Shown in pieces: positions 1 through 2,582 of a DNA stretch of 5,497 bases. The position numbers were made by a program, and so were the translations under genes. Source of the DNA: Alphaproteobacteria bacterium. Lineage in GTDB: Bacteria > Pseudomonadota > Alphaproteobacteria > UBA8366 > GCA-2717185. Under the pieces are notes generated by a model. It did no database searches. It saw only the letters and a list, made by a program, of their open reading frames with translations, and was not told the DNA's origin. The stretch lies in NCBI GenBank assembly GCA_016764135.1, contig JAESSL010000316.1, positions 1 to 5,497 on the forward strand, in the 5' to 3' direction. Position 1 is the first letter of the stretch; each line of letters starts with the position of its first letter.

Positions 1-758
1 GCCGGATCAAAATCCATCATCTCGGCCAGTTTGCGCAGCACTGTTTCAATTCGCGCGCGCTGCTGTGTGCTGTCTCGACGCACACAAATGCCATAGACGG
101 TCGCGTTCTGACCCATCAGACGCAAACCTGTCAGAATTCCGCCATGTGTCGATCCGCTTCCAGAAGGTACGACGACGGCGTCGAAATCGCTGATTTGCCC
201 ACATAATTCCAGACCACCGGACACATACCCAAGCGCCCCCAAGGGAGGATGGTCTATCCCAAGGTGAATGACATACGGCTTGCGCCCCTGAGCGCGAAGT
301 TCATCGGCGCGCTGGTGAAGCGCATTGTCAGCGCCAACTTCATCCTCCCCAAGAGGATAGCGCATATGTTCTGCGCCGAGAATTTGGGCCAGAAACACAT
401 TTCCGGAGCTGTAATAAAGATCACTCATGTCAGGCACGCGCTCTTCCAGCTGCAACACGGCTTTTAACCCCAAACGCGCGGCGGCGGCGGCTACGGACCT
501 GACGTAATTCGACTGGACTGCGCCGGTGATCAGAACCGTATCCGCACCCTGCGCCACAGCTTCGCCAAAATAAAATTCCAACTGCCGGTTTTTGTTGCCG
601 CCAAACCCCAGGCCGGTCAGATCGTCGCGCTTGATCCATAAATCAATGTCCAGCAAGTCCGACATCCGCTCCAGTTGTTCAACCGGGGTTTCACTCGTCA
701 CAAGTCTTGCGCGCGGAAACCGGGCAAGGCTGTCGAGAGCATTTTTCGCATTCTTCAT
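1..758 (-). CDS. PLP-dependent D-cysteine desulfhydrase / ACC deaminase family enzyme (C-terminus beyond window)
   Basis: Reading the minus strand from the ATG at 758 gives 252 codons with no stop to the window edge. The family is usually about 330 residues, so roughly the last 80 are missing. Visible family marks: an RFPRARL stretch near residue 13, IKRDDLTG at about 42-49, GGNK with the probable PLP-binding lysine at residue 56, QSNYVR at 82-87 (the Ser-Asn pair that contacts the substrate in this family), LGALGYV at 173-179, and a glycine-rich phosphate-binding type loop SGSGSTHGG at 199-207. Family members remove sulfide or ammonia from small amino acids (D-cysteine to pyruvate, H2S and ammonia; or ACC to 2-oxobutyrate). 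I cannot choose the substrate. The segment before LGALGYV reads GIDHPP, where E. coli DcyD has a GGSN-type sequence, so this may be a distinct subfamily. The start at 758 is chosen because RFPR lies near the N-terminus of homologues. No good ribosome binding site precedes it, and the frame stays open upstream to an ATG at 836. It is presumably cytoplasmic. Confidence 0.88.
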   Translation of the reverse strand, partial: MKNAKNALDSLARFPRARLVTSETPVEQLERMSDLLDIDLWIKRDDLTGLGFGGNKNRQLEFYFGEAVAQGADTVLITGAVQSNYVRSVAAAAARLGLKAVLQLEERVPDMSDLYYSSGNVFLAQILGAEHMRYPLGEDEVGADNALHQRADELRAQGRKPYVIHLGIDHPPLGALGYVSGGLELCGQISDFDAVVVPSGSGSTHGGILTGLRLMGQNATVYGICVRRDSTQQRARIETVLRKLAEMMDFDP

Positions 759-843
759 CGCATTGTTATCCAACAATTCGGCGTGGCGACGTAAAACCGC
801 ATACGCAATGACTGAAAGTATGCGCGTTGAACGCATGTGCGCA

Positions 844-855
844 ACATTGACGTAA
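844..855 (+). repeat. Candidate right-end inverted repeat of the IS remnant
   Basis: ACATTGACGTAA here matches the reverse complement of 1560-1571 (ACACTGACGTAA) at 11 of 12 positions. It lies immediately beside the point where orfB homology stops (about 860). If real, an internal deletion removed most of orfB and left only the tip of this end. The inner part TGACGTAA begins with TG, as IS3-family ends usually do. A 12-base match can also arise by chance. Confidence 0.35.
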
Positions 856-859
856 CGAC

Positions 860-1234
860 AACCTGATTGGGACGATCCACGCGCAGGTTACGCAACAGAT
901 ATGGATAAATCTTGTGCCCCTTCGCCGCCTTGCTCGTGTTGGGTTCCTGGTAAATTGGCGTCAGCCCCATGAAGCGCATCAATCGCCGGATGCGCTACTC
1001 ATTCACCAAATGACCCTTGTTCCTCAGATGCCAGATCATCTGCCGGACACCATAGAACGGCGTCTCCAGGAGCTGCTTGTCGATCCGACGCAACAGGTCA
1101 AAGTTCAATTCTGTTTCTCCCTTGGCCTGATAGTAAAACGACGACCGTGAGAGCGACATCAATTCACACTTCTTGCCAATCGACAGACCGAGGTGATCGC
1201 GCGCAATCAATTTGCACCACACTTTCCGGTCCAC
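860..1234 (-). pseudogene. IS3-family transposase orfB, N-terminal fragment with internal stop
   Basis: From about the GTG at 1234 the frame reads VDRKVWCKLIARDHLGLSIG, then SLSRSSFYYQ, LETPFYGVRQM and HLRNKGHLVNE, all hallmarks of the N-terminal part of IS3-family OrfB. A TAG at 995-997 replaces what is normally a lysine codon before RIRRLMRFMGL. Homology then continues in the same frame through IYQEPNTSKAAKGHK and PYLLRNLRVDRPNQV, and stops at about 860. In intact elements RPNQV is followed almost at once by the first catalytic aspartate of the rve/DDE core. That whole core is absent here, so no active transposase can be made. OrfB overlaps the end of orfA by about 28 bases, as expected for the frameshift-expressed OrfAB arrangement. 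The exact start is a guess. Confidence 0.85.
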
Positions 1235-1513
1235 GGTTTGAGCTTTCTCGACAAAAAACCGTTGGCGACAGCCAACTCCCCAATCTTCGCATGCAGGTCC
1301 TTGATGCCGCCTCGTCAAATTCCAGGGCCGACCTTCCACCACCCCGATTAAAGATGTCAGCTGCGCCCCCCAGGAGCGCCTTCTTCCACTGATGAACCAT
1401 CGTCGGGTGGACGCCATAAGCGCCGGAAAGTCCGACACCGTCCGCTCGCCTTTCAATGCCTCCAACGTCACGCGGGCCTTGAAAGCGGGGTCACGGTTTC
1501 TTCGTTTCGACAT
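1207..1513 (-). pseudogene. IS3-family transposase orfA (helix-turn-helix protein), two frameshifts
   Basis: The ATG at 1513 has a clear ribosome binding site, GAGGAG, seven bases upstream (complement of 1521-1526). The first frame gives MSKRRNRDPAFKARVTLEAL, then KGERTVSD, which is the usual start of this transposase subunit. The family continuation AYGVHPTMVHQWKKALL lies in the next frame (shift near 1418-1427). After FDEAA the family sequence IKDLHAKIGELAVANGFLSR lies in a third frame (shift near 1306-1312), ending at a TGA at 1207-1209. Both shifts are explained by loss of one base each. The intact product would be the roughly 100-residue DNA-binding OrfA with a helix-turn-helix. As it stands the reading frame is destroyed, so this is a fossil. 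Confidence 0.85.
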
Positions 1514-1559
1514 GTCCGATCTCCTCTTCGTTGAAGATCAGCAGACTACATTTCGTAGC

Positions 1560-1571
1560 TTACGTCAGTGT
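1560..1571 (-). repeat. Candidate left-end inverted repeat of the IS remnant
   Basis: The minus strand reads ACACTGACGTAA about 50 bases upstream of the orfA ATG, which is a normal distance from the left end of an IS3-family element to orfA. It pairs with 844-855. An EcoRI-like palindrome CGGAATTCGG follows just outside. The end could instead lie further out, near 1590. Confidence 0.35.
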
Positions 1572-1672
1572 CCGAATTCCGGGGAATAGCTCAATATTCA
1601 GTATAATTTTTTATCAGGCGCCCATTGGCGGATGGCGATCTGGTCAAGGCGAGTGAGGTGAAGAGCCGTGGA

Positions 1673-1930
1673 TCACTTCTTTGTTGCGCCTGTCTTGTCG
1701 TTTGACGCTTGTAGGGCCGCAACCCGCGCTATTTTCTCTAACCATTCGTTATTGATCGAAATCGCCGTTTTCTCGTTCTTACGATCAGCTTGGGAAAATG
1801 TTGAATCATTCGTAAAGGATTCCGACGTTTTGTGCATATCACGGGGCTTAACTTCACCTAGCGTTGCTGAGCAGGCATATTTGGCCTGCTGGAAAGTCTG
1901 CTGGAACGGTTGTTCGTCTGAGCTACACCC
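1673..1930 (-). pseudogene. Possible C-terminal remnant of an unrecognised hydrophilic protein
   Basis: The minus strand is open for 85 codons between a TAA at 1931-1933 and a TGA at 1673-1675. The composition looks protein-like: hydrophilic, rich in K, N, E, S, T and Q, with a helical-looking ISINNEWLEKIARVAALQA segment and a lysine-ended tail. No ATG, GTG or TTG starts it near the upstream end. The only ATG gives 44 codons (starting MHKTSES). It therefore looks like the end of a gene whose front was lost or shifted out of frame. Residues FQQTFQQA come from a 12-base tandem repeat (CTGCTGGAA at 1886-1894 and 1898-1906). The opposite strand is also open (1668-1934) but has a less natural composition. 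I recognise no family. A chance ORF is a real alternative. Confidence 0.3.
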
Positions 1931-2040
1931 TTAACATTGGACTGTTTTCGGGGCGTAACTCACCCTACCCAAAAGCAATAACCGATTTTAATTGCCCCTC
2001 TATTATAACTTATTGTGTCGGGATTATTTACATTTTTTTG

Positions 2041-2055
2041 ATGAGGGGCCCTCAT
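2041..2055. repeat. Perfect 7-bp dyad ATGAGGG-G-CCCTCAT
   Basis: Two seven-base arms are exact reverse complements around one central G, directly after a run of seven T at 2033-2039. The single-base centre fits a protein-binding operator better than an RNA hairpin. No poly-T follows on either strand, so it is not a standard terminator. About 240 bases separate it from the first gene of the operon. Confidence 0.4.
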
Positions 2056-2076
2056 GCGTTTAACATAATTCAACGT

Positions 2077-2095
2077 TTTCAGTTGACTACTGAAA
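2077..2095. repeat. 7-bp inverted repeat TTTCAGT-TGACT-ACTGAAA overlapping a -35-like box
   Basis: The arms at 2077-2083 and 2089-2095 are exact reverse complements with a five-base spacer. The spacer and arm edge contain TTGACT (2083-2088), which resembles a sigma-70 -35 element, but no -10 is found 16-18 bases further. It could be an operator. The role is unknown. Confidence 0.35.
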
Positions 2096-2291
2096 TGGTG
2101 CGAAACTTGCTTGTAGATAACCTTTACCGGGAATTATCGTAATGGTAGGGTATATAAATTATTACATTTTTAGATAGTTGTCCGGTTACGATAGCTTCCT
2201 AAGAGATTTACAGCGTGTACCAAAGATAATTTTAGATAGCGGCTCACGTTTGGTAAGGTTGTTTTCTGAACTGATTGTTTGAAGAGGTTCC

Positions 2292-2492
2292 GTGGAATAT
2301 TCAAATAACATCGCGAATGTCGAATCTGAGTTGGACGAGAGGTTCATTCGTCAAATAGCGGTCTTCGACGGCGCTTTCAAAGATTCGGGCATACGGTGCG
2401 AGAGCTTGATACGCGCCTGCTTACTTCTTGTTTTTACAGCAGGGGCGTTTGGGCTTGAGAACAGTATGGTTCCGTCGGAGCGGTCATTATGA
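2292..2492 (+). CDS. Small hypothetical protein, 66 aa, first ORF of the FG-GAP operon
   Basis: The GTG at 2292 is preceded by GAAGAGG (2281-2287), a fair ribosome binding site at a slightly short spacing of four bases. The frame ends at TGA 2490-2492. The product is acidic and hydrophilic in the first 35 residues. Residues 42-55 (ACLLLVFTAGAFGL) then form a hydrophobic stretch long enough for a marginal membrane segment, followed by a short polar tail. There are two cysteines, at 36 and 43. Its stop overlaps the ATG of the next ORF (ATGA at 2489-2492), an arrangement typical of translational coupling. I recognise no family. It is in the same frame as the large FG-GAP gene, but a second in-frame TGA at 2544-2546 also separates them, so simple readthrough of one stop would not join them. 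It may be a real leader or partner, or a chance ORF. Confidence 0.45.
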   Translation: MEYSNNIANVESELDERFIRQIAVFDGAFKDSGIRCESLIRACLLLVFTAGAFGLENSMVPSERSL

Positions 2493-2581
2493 CGAAGGAA
2501 CCCAACCCAGGCGTCAATATCGAAGCGACTGCTGGTGTCCTCATGACCGCTGGCGAAGCTGTCCAAGCGGCAGGAGACTAA
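2489..2581 (+). CDS. Very small ORF, 30 aa, between ATGA and TAA-t-TTG junctions
   Basis: The ATG at 2489 overlaps the TGA of the 66-codon ORF by the classic ATGA. GGAG at 2477-2480 stands eight bases upstream as a ribosome binding site. The ORF runs 30 codons to TAA 2579-2581, one base before the TTG of the FG-GAP gene. The peptide is small and alanine/glycine/glutamate-rich (starting MTKEPNPGVN, ending EAVQAAGD) with no hydrophobic segment. Its likely job, if any, is to carry ribosomes to the next start: its last codons contain the AGGAG used by the TTG at 2583. Alternatively this frame is the leftover front of the large gene separated by a frameshift. No homology is recognised. Confidence 0.4.
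   Translation: MTKEPNPGVNIEATAGVLMTAGEAVQAAGD
2572..2576 (+). promoter_or_regulatory. Ribosome binding site AGGAG deciding the TTG start of the FG-GAP gene
   Basis: AGGAG is the best Shine-Dalgarno match near the large gene. It lies six bases before TTG 2583, the first usable start after the in-frame TGA at 2544-2546. It sits inside the last codons of the 30-codon ORF, so ribosomes finishing that ORF would uncover or reuse it. Confidence 0.65.
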
Positions 2582-2582
2582 T

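Larger units (their letters stand above)
844..1571 (-). mobile_element. Decayed IS3-family insertion sequence remnant
   Basis: The minus strand carries the recognisable orfA and N-terminal orfB of an IS3-family transposase, in the right order, all broken. Lesions seen: two one-base frameshifts in orfA (near 1418-1427 and 1306-1312), a TAG stop inside orfB (995-997), and loss of everything after the RPNQV motif at about 860, which removes the DDE catalytic domain. What remains is about 0.7 kb of an element normally about 1.2-1.3 kb long. The outer limits are uncertain. I take them from a short inverted match (844-855 and 1560-1571) that could be the two ends. No target-site duplication is visible next to these limits. 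The element cannot move by itself. Confidence 0.85.
1934..2280. other. AT-rich non-coding stretch upstream of the plus-strand operon
   Basis: About 350 bases of visibly higher A+T than the flanking genes, with no defensible gene. It contains two short perfect dyads (2041-2055 and 2077-2095) and a 10-base direct repeat, TTTTAGATAG, at 2168-2177 and 2230-2239. The promoter of the downstream plus-strand genes should lie here. I see partial matches only: TTGACT at 2083-2088 without a well-spaced -10, TATAAA at 2153-2158 without a well-spaced -35, and TTTACA at 2207-2212 with GATAAT only 12 bases later. I do not call a promoter. Confidence 0.5.

Noticed and set aside
249..467. Plus-strand ORF inside the PLP enzyme gene
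   Set aside because: It is antisense to conserved motifs of the enzyme and has no recognisable protein character.
824..834. GCGTT-G-AACGC dyad upstream of the PLP enzyme gene
   Set aside because: Five-base arms are too short to separate from chance, and no promoter element pairs with it.
1602..1607. TATAAT as a -10 promoter element
   Set aside because: No -35-like sequence stands 16-18 bases upstream, and no gene follows within a sensible distance on that strand.
1615..1640. Possible terminator hairpin CGCC-CATT-GGCG
   Set aside because: Only a four-base stem, and no T run follows on either strand.
1668..1934. Plus-strand ORF of 88 codons
   Set aside because: It shares its interval with the minus-strand frame, which has the more protein-like composition. 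No ribosome binding site of note, no recognised family.
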